From Akkermansia sp. (GTDB lineage Bacteria > Verrucomicrobiota > Verrucomicrobiia > Verrucomicrobiales > Akkermansiaceae), in assembly GCA_017558555.1 (NCBI GenBank), contig JAFYUJ010000032.1, positions 1 through 64,000 of the forward strand: a DNA stretch of 64,000 nt, written 5' to 3'. The position numbers and the translations under genes are program-made. Each line of letters begins with the position of its first letter. Position 1 is the stretch's first letter. The notes below the pieces were generated by a model. That model was not told where the DNA came from, made no database searches, and saw only the letters and a program-made list of their open reading frames with translations. Positions 1 through 7,692 of this stretch are shown in pieces.

Positions 1-136
1 CCATCTTGAGTGGTATGAGTTGTACTCATCGTCTTGTATTGTCTGTGTTTCATATTGCCAGCCGAAAGAGTATCGGCAGACATCTCTTTGTAGCACGCCG
101 GAAAGATAAAATCCACAGAATCAAGAGGGGGCGCAT

Positions 137-473
137 GTGCGGCACTCCCATATTTTCCCGATGAAGGGAGCTTGTCCGAGGGGAATGCACAATGAACAAT
201 GCATCCGTCTTCGGCTATGCCTACGCCGAGACAAGCAATGAAGAAGTGCCGCACGCGCTGCGCGCCGGGGGAAAGGGGAGCCCGTCTTCGCTCAAAATGA
301 GTCCATTTTGAGCTACGCCGCCTGTCTCGGCGTAGGCTTGCCGGAGACGGAAGGCGATTGCCCTGCGAAGCTCCGGGCAATCGGTAATTTATCCCTGCGG
401 GATAGGGAATTTCTGCCTGCGGCAGAGGGAACTTGCCCCTGACAGGGCAGGGAATGTTGCGGCTGCGCCGCAA
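137..473. repeat. Dense array of inverted repeats and hairpins
   Basis: This gene-free stretch holds at least eight inverted repeats. GTGCGGCACT (137-146) pairs with 245-254. GCCTACGCCGAGACA (219-233) pairs with 323-337 and encloses a 10-bp hairpin at 290-313. A 9-bp stem joins 355-363 to 375-383. Four tight hairpins share the loop TGC: 255-265, 390-404, 412-426 and 457-473. A 5-bp stem lies at 434-449. The segment 313-320 can also pair with 329-336, which competes with the 15-bp outer stem. No open frame looks real here. It could be a cluster of REP-like palindromes or a structured RNA; the sequence alone does not decide. Confidence 0.75.
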
Positions 474-534
474 GGTGGTGGAGGGGGATGCGGAGCGATT
501 TTTCTTGCCAAGGGGGAGCAAAGGGGGATAAAGT

Positions 535-1425
535 GTGCGCATGAAGATGCTGTTGTTCGGGGCGAGTGGGCGCACGGGGCAGGTGGTGGCGCGGCTGGCG
601 CAGGAGGCCGGTTGGCAGGTGCTGACCCCGGCCCATGCTGAGTGTGATTTGGCTGATGAGCGCGCGGTGGTGGAGACGGTGCTGGGCAGTGGTGCTGATG
701 TCGTGGTGAATAGTGCGGCTATCAGCGGGCTGGAGGCTTGCCTGGATGACCCGTTGCTGGCGCACCGGGTGAATGCGATGGCTCCGGCGGCTATGGCGCT
801 GGCCTGCCGCCACACGGGGGCGCGCTTTGTGCATCTTTCTACGGACTATGTGCTGGCCGGGCACCGCGCCGGCAAGAAAAATGAGGCGGCCAAGTGCAAG
901 CCGGTGAGCGTGTATGGAGAGAGCAAGCGCGAGGCGGAGTTGGCTGTGCTGGAGGCGCTGCCCACGGCGGTGGTGTTGCGCGTATCATGGATATGCGGCA
1001 ACCCGCAGAAGCCGGCTTTTGTGGAGCAGACGGTGGCGCGAGCTCTGGCCGGGCAGCCCCTGGCGGCTATTGCGGATAAAGAATCCCTGCCGACGGATGC
1101 GGAGGATATAGCGCGTGTGGTGTTGGCGATGGCCGGTACCAAGGCCGGCGGTATCTGGCATGTGTGTGCCGGTGGCGAGCCTGTGAGCTGGCATGATTGT
1201 GCGGTGCTGGCGCTGCAATGCGCCGTGGAAGAGGGGGCGCTGGCCGTGGTTCCAGCGGTGGCTGCGCAGAAGAGGGCCGAGGTGGCGTTCTTCCGCGAGG
1301 AAAGACCCCGCTACACAGCGATGAATAATGAAAAATTGCAGGCTATGGGGATACCGATGCCCGATGCGGCAGAAACCATTCGCCGCGTGGTGAAGCGCTA
1401 CCTGGCTTACTTGAGCAGGAAGTGA
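535..1425 (+). CDS. RmlD-like sugar-nucleotide reductase (extended SDR)
   Basis: The protein has 296 residues and belongs to the RmlD/dTDP-4-dehydrorhamnose reductase branch of the short-chain dehydrogenases. A Rossmann glycine motif (GASGRTG) sits at residues 9-15, an LSTDYV strand near 100, and the catalytic YGESK (YxxxK) near 125. Family members reduce dTDP-4-keto-rhamnose with NAD(P)H, but no rmlA, rmlB or rmlC lies nearby, so the substrate is open. A GTG at 535 and an ATG at 541 are both possible; the purine run AAGGGGG (about 521-527) is better spaced for the GTG. The 3' end overlaps convergent pgsA by 19 nt. Confidence 0.8.
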   Translation: MRMKMLLFGASGRTGQVVARLAQEAGWQVLTPAHAECDLADERAVVETVLGSGADVVVNSAAISGLEACLDDPLLAHRVNAMAPAAMALACRHTGARFVHLSTDYVLAGHRAGKKNEAAKCKPVSVYGESKREAELAVLEALPTAVVLRVSWICGNPQKPAFVEQTVARALAGQPLAAIADKESLPTDAEDIARVVLAMAGTKAGGIWHVCAGGEPVSWHDCAVLALQCAVEEGALAVVPAVAAQKRAEVAFFREERPRYTAMNNEKLQAMGIPMPDAAETIRRVVKRYLAYLSRK

Positions 1426-2048
1426 CGCCCCTGAACGCAGTAGTTCATGCCGCTCCAGAGGGTGAGGATGACGCTGATCCACATGAGCGCCGCGCGGAAA
1501 TACTCTGCCACGATGCCGACGGAGAGGCTGTGCAGGGGTTCAAAGAGGTTGGGGCCATAGGCCAGATGCACCAGACAGGCGATGCAGTAGGCCAGCTGGA
1601 TGCCGGTTTTCCATTTGCCACACCAATCCGCAGCGATGACGTAGTTCTGTGTGGCTGCGACCTGGCGCAGACCGGTGACCAGGAACTCACGGAACAGGAT
1701 GAGAATGGTGACCCAGAAAGGGCACATGCCCACGTAGGTGAGGTAGACGAATGCGGAGCAAACAAGAATCTTATCTGCCAGCGGGTCTATCAACTTGCCG
1801 AAATTGGTGACCAGATTGTACTTGCGGGCAAGATAGCCATCCAGAAAATCGCTGATGGCCCCGGCCACAAAGGCCCAGAGGGCAATGCACCCCGCCAGGG
1901 AGATGGGAACGAAGTAGCCTTGGAACGCCATGGAATCCACAGGGCTGTCACCGTGGATGGGGGCCATACCACCCCAAGCCAGTACAATCGTGAAGACCAG
2001 AACAAGCAGAATGCGTACCAGGGTGATAGTGTTGGGGAGATTCAACAT
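1407..2048 (-). CDS. pgsA: CDP-diacylglycerol--glycerol-3-phosphate 3-phosphatidyltransferase
   Basis: A 213-residue inner-membrane enzyme that makes phosphatidylglycerol-phosphate, the committed step to phosphatidylglycerol. The CDP-alcohol phosphotransferase signature is complete: D70, G71, A74, R75, G84, D88 and D92. The N-terminus MLNLPNTITLVR is typical of PgsA. I chose the ATG at 2048 over an upstream in-frame start because an AAAGGTG Shine-Dalgarno lies 8 nt before it and the family begins here. The gene stands alone, convergent with the RmlD-like gene and divergent from the metF operon. pssA, a paralogue with the same motif spacing, lies near the other end of the window. Confidence 0.95.
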   Translation of the reverse strand: MLNLPNTITLVRILLVLVFTIVLAWGGMAPIHGDSPVDSMAFQGYFVPISLAGCIALWAFVAGAISDFLDGYLARKYNLVTNFGKLIDPLADKILVCSAFVYLTYVGMCPFWVTILILFREFLVTGLRQVAATQNYVIAADWCGKWKTGIQLAYCIACLVHLAYGPNLFEPLHSLSVGIVAEYFRAALMWISVILTLWSGMNYCVQGRHFLLK

Positions 2049-2216
2049 CGTTGCTGCACCTTTTATACCACCGCCGGGCAGTAACATGCAAGCGAAAACA
2101 CCGCCCGCAGCTCACAAACATAAGATGATATGACACGAAGGGAGGGTGAGGATACCAAAATAGCTTTTGAAAAGGACATCTTGCCCCCAACACATTGTCA
2201 TGGACATATTCTTGGC

Positions 2217-2244
2217 TTGAAAGCGCGAAATGTTTTGCTATACT
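2217..2244 (+). promoter_or_regulatory. Sigma70-like promoter for the metF operon, probably leaderless
   Basis: TTGAAA (2217-2222) and TATACT (2239-2244) are separated by 16 bp. The ATG of the first gene is at 2252, only 7 nt after the -10 box, so transcription should start at or next to the start codon. Confidence 0.7.
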
Positions 2245-2251
2245 GCCTGAC

Positions 2252-3007
2252 ATGAACGGATTTCGCATTACTCTTTTGATTTTGCTTTGCCTGGCCGTAT
2301 CGCTCATGTTCTATGCGGTGATGGTGGTGGTGCCGAGCTGGCAGAATCAGTATGGTGAGTATCAGGCTTCTCAGAAACTGGCAGAGTATCAGCGCAATAA
2401 CGATAATCACCGCATGCGCATGGAGCAGTTTGGCCCCGAGGCGGAGACGCCGGAAATTGCCCAGGCGCGTGCCGATGCCGAGGAAAGCGCCCGCAAGGGT
2501 GAGCAAGCCCTGACGGAGGCGGAGGAGAGCATCGTGATTGCTGCGGCTAAGCGCAAAGAGGAAGCCGCCCTGGCCAAACAGGCATCTGAGGAGGCCAATG
2601 CCCCCAAACCGCTGGGCTTGGTGGCTGCTTTTGACCCGGAATGGAATGCCATCATGATTAAGCCGGTGAGCGAGGTACCGATGCACCCGGGCTTGGTGGT
2701 GGCTGTGCGCCGCGAAAGCCGCATTGTGTGCGAGGCTGTGATTGACAGTCTGGATGCGGAATCCGGGCAATACAGCGCCACGGTGAAAGTGGCTGATTTG
2801 GGGAAGTTGATTTCAGTTGTTTCCACGGAATCCGCGCTCAAGCCCGTGGTGGGAGATGAAATCATTGAGACCCCATTCCCCAGCAGCTCCGAGCTGCGTG
2901 GTGATATGGGCCCGGAACCGGCCCCGCTGCCCGCTGCAGCTCCCGCAGCCACACCTGCTGAGGATGCACTGCCTGTGATTGATGCAACCCTCACCCCGAT
3001 GCCCTGA
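2252..3007 (+). CDS. Membrane-anchored coiled-coil protein of unknown function
   Basis: A 251-residue protein I do not recognise. Residues 5-27 form one hydrophobic membrane segment. A charged Ala/Glu-rich coiled-coil stretch follows (about 60-125), then a compact domain (about 130-215) and a Pro/Ala-rich tail. The predicted topology is a short cytoplasmic end with most of the protein outside the membrane. It is the first gene of a four-gene operon; its TGA overlaps the ATG of metF (TGATG), so translation is probably coupled. The ATG at 2252 is chosen because the promoter -10 ends just before it; an upstream in-frame start at 2195 would lie upstream of that promoter. Confidence 0.7.
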   Translation: MNGFRITLLILLCLAVSLMFYAVMVVVPSWQNQYGEYQASQKLAEYQRNNDNHRMRMEQFGPEAETPEIAQARADAEESARKGEQALTEAEESIVIAAAKRKEEAALAKQASEEANAPKPLGLVAAFDPEWNAIMIKPVSEVPMHPGLVVAVRRESRIVCEAVIDSLDAESGQYSATVKVADLGKLISVVSTESALKPVVGDEIIETPFPSSSELRGDMGPEPAPLPAAAPAATPAEDALPVIDATLTPMP

Positions 3008-3945
3008 TGCCCCAGGAACGACCAGCCTTGTTCGGACAGGTGCCGAGCTTTTCGTTCGAGTTCTTCCCGCCCAAGACGCCGGAGGGGGCTGCCGCGTTGT
3101 TTGACACGGTGATGAAGCTGCGGGCTTTTCGCCCCAGTTTTGTGAGTGTGACCTACGGGGCCGGTGGCGGCTCGCGCGAGCTGACCCGCTCGGTGGTGCA
3201 GGATATCCAGGAAAGCGGCATTCCCACGGTGCCGCATCTTACCTGCGTGGGCCACACGGAGGCCGAGTTGGAGGATATTCTGGAAGGCTATGTGAATGCC
3301 GGTGCCCGCGCGGTGTTGGCCTTGCGCGGGGATCCTCCCCGCAACCGTGTCTATGACCCCTCGCGCGATGCGTTCCGCCATGCATCGGATTTGGTGCGCT
3401 TCATCCGCTCGTGGGAAGAAAAGCGCCAGCTGCCCTTCCGCCTGACGGTGGGTGTGGCCGGTTTCCCCGAAGGCCACCCGGATACGCGCAACCGCATCCG
3501 CGAGATGGATTACCTGAAAGCCAAGCTGGATGAAGGAGCTGACTACATCTGCACGCAGCTGTTCTTTGACAACCATGCCTTTTTTGACTACCGCGACCGC
3601 TGCCGCCTGCTGGGCATCAACGTGCCGATTATCGCCGGTATCATGCCGGTGACCTCCATTTCCAGCATGAACCGCATGGCGGAGCTTTCGGCCGGCACGA
3701 ACTTCCCCGCGCGCCTGCTCAAGGCTATGCTCCGCGCCGGTGGTGATAAGGCCAGCATCGAGCGCATCGGCATCAACTACGCCAGCAACCAGTGCAGCGA
3801 GTTGCTGGATGCTGAGGTAGATGGTATTCATTTTTATACCCTCAATCGCTCCCGCGCTACGCTGGAAATTTACCGCAATCTTGGTATCAACAACTATTTT
3901 GATGTGGATCGCATCCACATGCTCAGTAATCTCTATAAATCCTGA
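3007..3945 (+). CDS. metF: Methylenetetrahydrofolate reductase
   Basis: A 312-residue flavoprotein that reduces 5,10-methylene-THF to 5-methyl-THF, which feeds methionine synthesis. Family marks are FEFFPPKTPEG near the N-terminus (residues 16-26), SVTYGAGG around 47-54, and LRGDPP around 105 for flavin and folate binding. Length is close to the bacterial norm of about 300. The start overlaps the stop of the preceding gene, and the next gene begins 3 nt after its stop, so it lies within a tightly packed operon. The partners are envelope-like proteins of unknown role. No SAM or other riboswitch is visible upstream. Confidence 0.96.
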   Translation: MPQERPALFGQVPSFSFEFFPPKTPEGAAALFDTVMKLRAFRPSFVSVTYGAGGGSRELTRSVVQDIQESGIPTVPHLTCVGHTEAELEDILEGYVNAGARAVLALRGDPPRNRVYDPSRDAFRHASDLVRFIRSWEEKRQLPFRLTVGVAGFPEGHPDTRNRIREMDYLKAKLDEGADYICTQLFFDNHAFFDYRDRCRLLGINVPIIAGIMPVTSISSMNRMAELSAGTNFPARLLKAMLRAGGDKASIERIGINYASNQCSELLDAEVDGIHFYTLNRSRATLEIYRNLGINNYFDVDRIHMLSNLYKS

Positions 3946-3948
3946 CCT

Positions 3949-4815
3949 ATGGACAACTACAATAAGAACAGCGAGGAAGATGCCCCGCTTTCCCCGGAAG
4001 AAATCAAGGCTATCGGCGAAATTCAGATTGGCCCCGCCAAGCACGAAGTGTTCCTGAACAAGCACTATAAGAAGCTCATTGTGGGTGGTTTGGCCCTGGT
4101 GGTGGCCGCCAGTGCTGCCATTTGCTATGCCACCTATGTGCAGCAGCGTGATGAAGATGCCGGTGCCGCCATGGTGAGCGCCATGAAGCTGACGTCTCCC
4201 GGCAGTGCCGCCTCTCCTGATATGTATGATGCAGCTCAGCTGGCCACTGTGGTGGGGGATTATGCGCCCACACCTTCTGCCCCCACCGCTGAGTTGATGG
4301 AAGGCCTTTCTCTGCTGACGGCTGAGGGAGATAAGCAGCAGACCGGTATTGCCCGCCTGGAGCATGTAGCAGCCAATGCCGCCAACACCCTCATCAGCGC
4401 CCGTGCCCGCGCCGCTCTGGCTGCTCATTACATGCGCAGTGGGGACAATGACAAGGCTGCTGCTGAGTGGAACAACATTGTCAACCTGCCGCAGAACCCC
4501 TATACGGCTCTGGCCTACCTCTGCCTGGGTGATTTGGCCAAGCAGGGCGGGGATATTGAAGGTGCCCGCACATTCTACAAGCAAATCAGCACGGCATGCC
4601 CCGCCAGTCCGCTGGCTCGCCAGGGTGCGGCTGAGCTGCGCCTGATGCTGCTGGAGGTGGATGCCCCCAAGCAGGAAGTTCCCGCTCCCAAGCAGGAGAC
4701 ACCCGCCACCAATCCCTTTGCCAATCCCTTTGGCCCCTCGCCCATGGCTCCGGCCTCCACGGGCGGTGATTTTTCTTTCCCCTCCACATCAACGTTGCCC
4801 GGCTCCGGGAATTGA
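3949..4815 (+). CDS. Membrane-anchored TPR-like protein (YfgM-like architecture)
   Basis: A 288-residue protein with an acidic cytoplasmic N-terminus, one transmembrane helix at about residues 42-63, then an Ala-rich helical region (75-230) that reads as tetratricopeptide-type repeats, with NPYTALAYLCLGDLA and GDIEGARTFYKQI as the clearest unit. The tail is Pro-rich. The layout matches YfgM/TPR_21 proteins, ancillary factors of the Sec translocon and periplasmic chaperones, but that role is inference. The ATG follows metF by 3 nt without a Shine-Dalgarno, which suggests translational coupling. Confidence 0.75.
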   Translation: MDNYNKNSEEDAPLSPEEIKAIGEIQIGPAKHEVFLNKHYKKLIVGGLALVVAASAAICYATYVQQRDEDAGAAMVSAMKLTSPGSAASPDMYDAAQLATVVGDYAPTPSAPTAELMEGLSLLTAEGDKQQTGIARLEHVAANAANTLISARARAALAAHYMRSGDNDKAAAEWNNIVNLPQNPYTALAYLCLGDLAKQGGDIEGARTFYKQISTACPASPLARQGAAELRLMLLEVDAPKQEVPAPKQETPATNPFANPFGPSPMAPASTGGDFSFPSTSTLPGSGN

Positions 4816-4818
4816 CGT

Positions 4819-5646
4819 ATGGCGATGCACCAGGACCACTTCTCCATGCTCTCGGAGCTGGAGCGCTTGGCTGCCATGGCTCTGGACCCGGTGCGGGTGC
4901 ATGAGCTGGGGCCGGACCAGTGGCCTGTGGCCATGCTGGCAGCCGCTCTCATTGCCGGTGGCGATGAGAGCCGCCGCACGGAGTTGATGAAAGCGTATGG
5001 TGTGTTTGTGCAGAAGAATGCGCCCGCTGCCCGAGCTGCCAGTCTGGTGCAGCTTTCTCGTTTTGTAAGCGCCAACAAGGGAAACGGTTGGCGCGGATTT
5101 TTGCCCGCTGCCCTGGCCGACCCCGATGCCGCGCTGCGCCGCAAAGCAGCGGTATATATGGCCACTTTGGCTACCCCCGGCGAGCTGGAGCGATTCACCG
5201 GCATTGCTGAATTGGTGCGCCACCTGGCGGGGGATGAGGCTGCCCCGGCCACGATGCTGGATGCCCTGCTGAGCCTGGGGGATATGCGCTTCCTGCCTCT
5301 GCTGGAGCAGCTGTATGCCCTGCCTGAGGCGCGGCTGGAAGCCTGGCTGGGTGAGCTGGAGGTGGTGCCCAACCACTTCTCCTGCCAGTGGATGCTGGGG
5401 CTGCTGGAAGCTCACCCCGGCCTGGCAGATGCCCTGGTGAGCGTGTGGCAGCGCACGGCCGCCAAGGCGAGCGTTCTGATTGATTTGACCCTGCCGGTGC
5501 CCACCTGGGCTTTTACCACGGCCGCCCCCCAGCCTTTGCACGGCTGGACCCCGCAGGAATACGTGCCCCGTATGCTGCCGCGCCTGCTTCCTCATCTGAA
5601 TGAAGAGCAGGCGCAGAAGGTGCGGGCCGCTTTTGGTGCGGCCTGA
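4819..5646 (+). CDS. Alpha-helical HEAT-like protein of unknown function
   Basis: A 275-residue soluble protein with no signal peptide. It is rich in Leu and Ala and reads as successive helical pairs (for example ALADPDAALRRKAAVYMATL at about 95-114, and DALLSLGDMRFLPLLEQLY around 152), which suggests a HEAT-repeat-like solenoid. I do not recognise the family. The gene begins 3 nt after the TPR gene with in-frame ATGs at 4819 and 4825. It is the last gene of the metF operon and ends 17 nt before the convergent GT9 gene. Confidence 0.7.
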   Translation: MAMHQDHFSMLSELERLAAMALDPVRVHELGPDQWPVAMLAAALIAGGDESRRTELMKAYGVFVQKNAPAARAASLVQLSRFVSANKGNGWRGFLPAALADPDAALRRKAAVYMATLATPGELERFTGIAELVRHLAGDEAAPATMLDALLSLGDMRFLPLLEQLYALPEARLEAWLGELEVVPNHFSCQWMLGLLEAHPGLADALVSVWQRTAAKASVLIDLTLPVPTWAFTTAAPQPLHGWTPQEYVPRMLPRLLPHLNEEQAQKVRAAFGAA

Positions 5647-5663
5647 GCCGGGATGTTTTGAGC

Positions 5664-6593
5664 TTACGCTCCGGCTTCCTCAAGGAAGGGCAGGAGGTGT
5701 TTCCACACCTCATCCACCGTAATCTTTTCAATGGTATTGGGGGATACAAGATTGACGGAGCGAAGCCCGCGGAGCGCGCCTTGCTTGGTGCGGTTGTCGT
5801 AGATGGCAATGGTGGGCATGCCGGACAATGAAGCCATGTGGGAGGGGCCGGTATCATTGCCTACAGTGGCAATGGCGCGGCGTGCCAAATCCGGGATATC
5901 CAGCATGGACGTCTTGTTGAGCATGCTGACGGCCATGGGCGATGCTGCTGCGATGGCTTGAATCTCCTCTGCTTCTGTCTTGGTGCCGATGATGACAACA
6001 TGAATATTGCGGTCGGCAAGGCGCGCCGCCAGTTCGGAGAAGTAGGCAACCGGCCAGCGCTTGTGCGGGTGCATGGGTGAACACCCCGGAACAAACAACA
6101 CAAAACGCTCCGGAAGCTCATGAAAATGCTTATTCTCGCCATGCAGGAAGGAGAGGTCTGAAAGCTTTTCACATGCTTTCCCCTTCTTTTCGGTGCATGT
6201 ACCGAAGCTGTAGCGGCATTTCTTTTCCACATGCCATTCGGTTTGAGTGTAGACATTGCACCACACGAATGATTTGCGCGAGATAAAACGCATGGCCGGG
6301 AAGTATTTCTTTATGGTACGAGACACGGCTTGAGCGTCGTATACATAGTCAAACTCACCGGCAGCTATTTCTTTTGACAATCGTGCCAGGTAGGAAAGGT
6401 TGAACCAGGATTGGCGATTGTCGATGATATAGTGAGAGAACATGTTCATCTGCCTGGCTATGGAAACGAAGCCTGAGCCTGTCATCAAGGTGAACTCGGC
6501 ATCGGGGTGCTCTTCACGAATCTTTTGCATGATGCCAACGGACAACACAAAATCACCGAGGGCTCCCAGTTTGATGATGAGAATTTTTTTCAT
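5664..6593 (-). CDS. Glycosyltransferase family 9 (heptosyltransferase-like)
   Basis: A 309-residue GT-B protein of the ADP-heptose:LPS heptosyltransferase family. The N-terminus MKKILIIKLGALGDFVLS is the classic GT9 opening. The C-terminal half holds the nucleotide-site motif GNDTGPSHMASLSG, with D and H as expected. These enzymes add heptose to the LPS inner core at the cytoplasmic face of the inner membrane. It is the last gene of the heptose operon, directly after gmhB, so an ADP-heptose donor is likely. WaaC-type and WaaF-type roles cannot be told apart from sequence alone. Confidence 0.9.
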   Translation of the reverse strand: MKKILIIKLGALGDFVLSVGIMQKIREEHPDAEFTLMTGSGFVSIARQMNMFSHYIIDNRQSWFNLSYLARLSKEIAAGEFDYVYDAQAVSRTIKKYFPAMRFISRKSFVWCNVYTQTEWHVEKKCRYSFGTCTEKKGKACEKLSDLSFLHGENKHFHELPERFVLFVPGCSPMHPHKRWPVAYFSELAARLADRNIHVVIIGTKTEAEEIQAIAAASPMAVSMLNKTSMLDIPDLARRAIATVGNDTGPSHMASLSGMPTIAIYDNRTKQGALRGLRSVNLVSPNTIEKITVDEVWKHLLPFLEEAGA

Positions 6594-6617
6594 GTACGGT
6601 AGAAATGTCGTATCTTG

Positions 6618-7124
6618 TTACAGAAAGGCGATAAGGTCTTGCGGGGTTGCCACTACGGCCGTTGCGGCAGAATCGGTTGCGGTGGAAGAGAGTAGATAAT
6701 TGCGCCCCACTCCGGCGCTGATACCGGCCCGGACATCGCGCTCTTTGTCCCCCAGGGAGAGGGAGGCGGCCATGTCAATGCCCCACTTGGCGGCGGCTTG
6801 AAGAAAAAGACCGGGTGCCGGTTTTCTATTGACATCATCATGCAACAGAGGACAGTGCAGAGCCCCGGTAATGTGTATCCCCCGGGCGGCAAATTGCTCG
6901 CTCAGGAACTGCATGAACGCATTGTAATCCTGCTCTGAATAGTAGCCGCGCTCGATGCCGGACTGGTTGGTGATGATGATGATGCGGTAGCCTGCGCTTT
7001 GGGCTGCCCGGCACAGTTCGACAATGCCGGGTACCCATTCAAAATCCTCGGGACGGTAGACATAGTGCTTGTCTACGTTGATGGTACCATCCCTGTCCAG
7101 GAAAAGTGCGCGGCAATCAGGCAT
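6618..7124 (-). CDS. gmhB: D-glycero-D-manno-heptose 1,7-bisphosphate 7-phosphatase
   Basis: A 168-residue HAD-family phosphatase. The nucleophile motif FLDRDGTIN is at residues 7-15, the second motif IITNQSGI is near 50, the Lys motif RKPAPG near 104, and the acidic motif GDKERDV near 127. It removes the 7-phosphate from heptose bisphosphate between the kinase and adenylyl steps of ADP-heptose synthesis. The ATG at 7124 is chosen because it begins just before the HAD motif and overlaps the end of gmhA by 8 nt. The zinc-binding cysteine loop of the E. coli enzyme is missing: only one Cys remains, and the loop before RKPAPG is shortened. Confidence 0.9.
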   Translation of the reverse strand: MPDCRALFLDRDGTINVDKHYVYRPEDFEWVPGIVELCRAAQSAGYRIIIITNQSGIERGYYSEQDYNAFMQFLSEQFAARGIHITGALHCPLLHDDVNRKPAPGLFLQAAAKWGIDMAASLSLGDKERDVRAGISAGVGRNYLLSSTATDSAATAVVATPQDLIAFL

Positions 7125-7686
7125 ACATGGCTCGTTCTGTGATTTCGCAGATGAGGTGCCCGCTGGTGATGTGCATCTCCTGGATATGGTTGGTGACACC
7201 GGAGGGCACGGCCAGGCAAATGTCAGCCTGCTGCTTCATGAGCCCCCCGCCGCAGCCGGTGAACGCCACGGTGGTGATGCCCATGCTGCGAGCTTGTTCA
7301 AAGGCCAGCAGCACATTGCGGCTGTTGCCGCTGGTTGAAAGCCCGATGAGCACATCCCCCGGTTGCCCGATACCCTCTACCTGGCGGCGAAAAACGTCGT
7401 CATAGCCGTAGTCATTACCAACGGCGGTCAGGATGGAGGTGTCGACCGTGAGGGCTACAGAGGCCAGAGCTTGGCGCTCCATTTTGTATCGCCCTACAAA
7501 TTCGGCAGCCAGGTGCTGAGAGTCGGCTGCGGAGCCGCCATTGCCACAGAACATGACCTTACGGCCTGCTTTCAGGGCGGCGGTGCAGGCTTCGGCAATG
7601 CGGAGGATGGTGTCGGATTGGGCTGACAGAGCATTCATGCTGTCGGCCACGGTTTTCAGCTCGGCGTTGATCCAGTCGGTATTCAT
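7117..7686 (-). CDS. gmhA: Sedoheptulose 7-phosphate isomerase
   Basis: A 189-residue SIS-domain enzyme that converts sedoheptulose 7-phosphate to D-glycero-D-manno-heptose 7-phosphate, the first step to ADP-heptose. Typical residues are CGNGGSAADSQHLAAEFVGRY (about 48-68), GLSTSGNSRNV and the HITSGHLICE region near the C-terminus, which holds metal and catalytic His/Glu positions. Length matches the family. It lies 6 nt after hldE and overlaps gmhB, in an operon in which successive enzymes of one pathway are adjacent. Confidence 0.96.
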   Translation of the reverse strand: MNTDWINAELKTVADSMNALSAQSDTILRIAEACTAALKAGRKVMFCGNGGSAADSQHLAAEFVGRYKMERQALASVALTVDTSILTAVGNDYGYDDVFRRQVEGIGQPGDVLIGLSTSGNSRNVLLAFEQARSMGITTVAFTGCGGGLMKQQADICLAVPSGVTNHIQEMHITSGHLICEITERAMYA

Positions 7687-7692
7687 GGGGTA

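Noticed and set aside
2088-2251. A SAM or cobalamin riboswitch ahead of the metF operon
   Set aside because: The promoter appears leaderless, so there is no room for an aptamer in the transcript, and the upstream sequence has no conserved aptamer core.
2407-4584. A 725-codon minus-strand frame opposite metF and its neighbours
   Set aside because: It spans three real genes in antisense and matches nothing.
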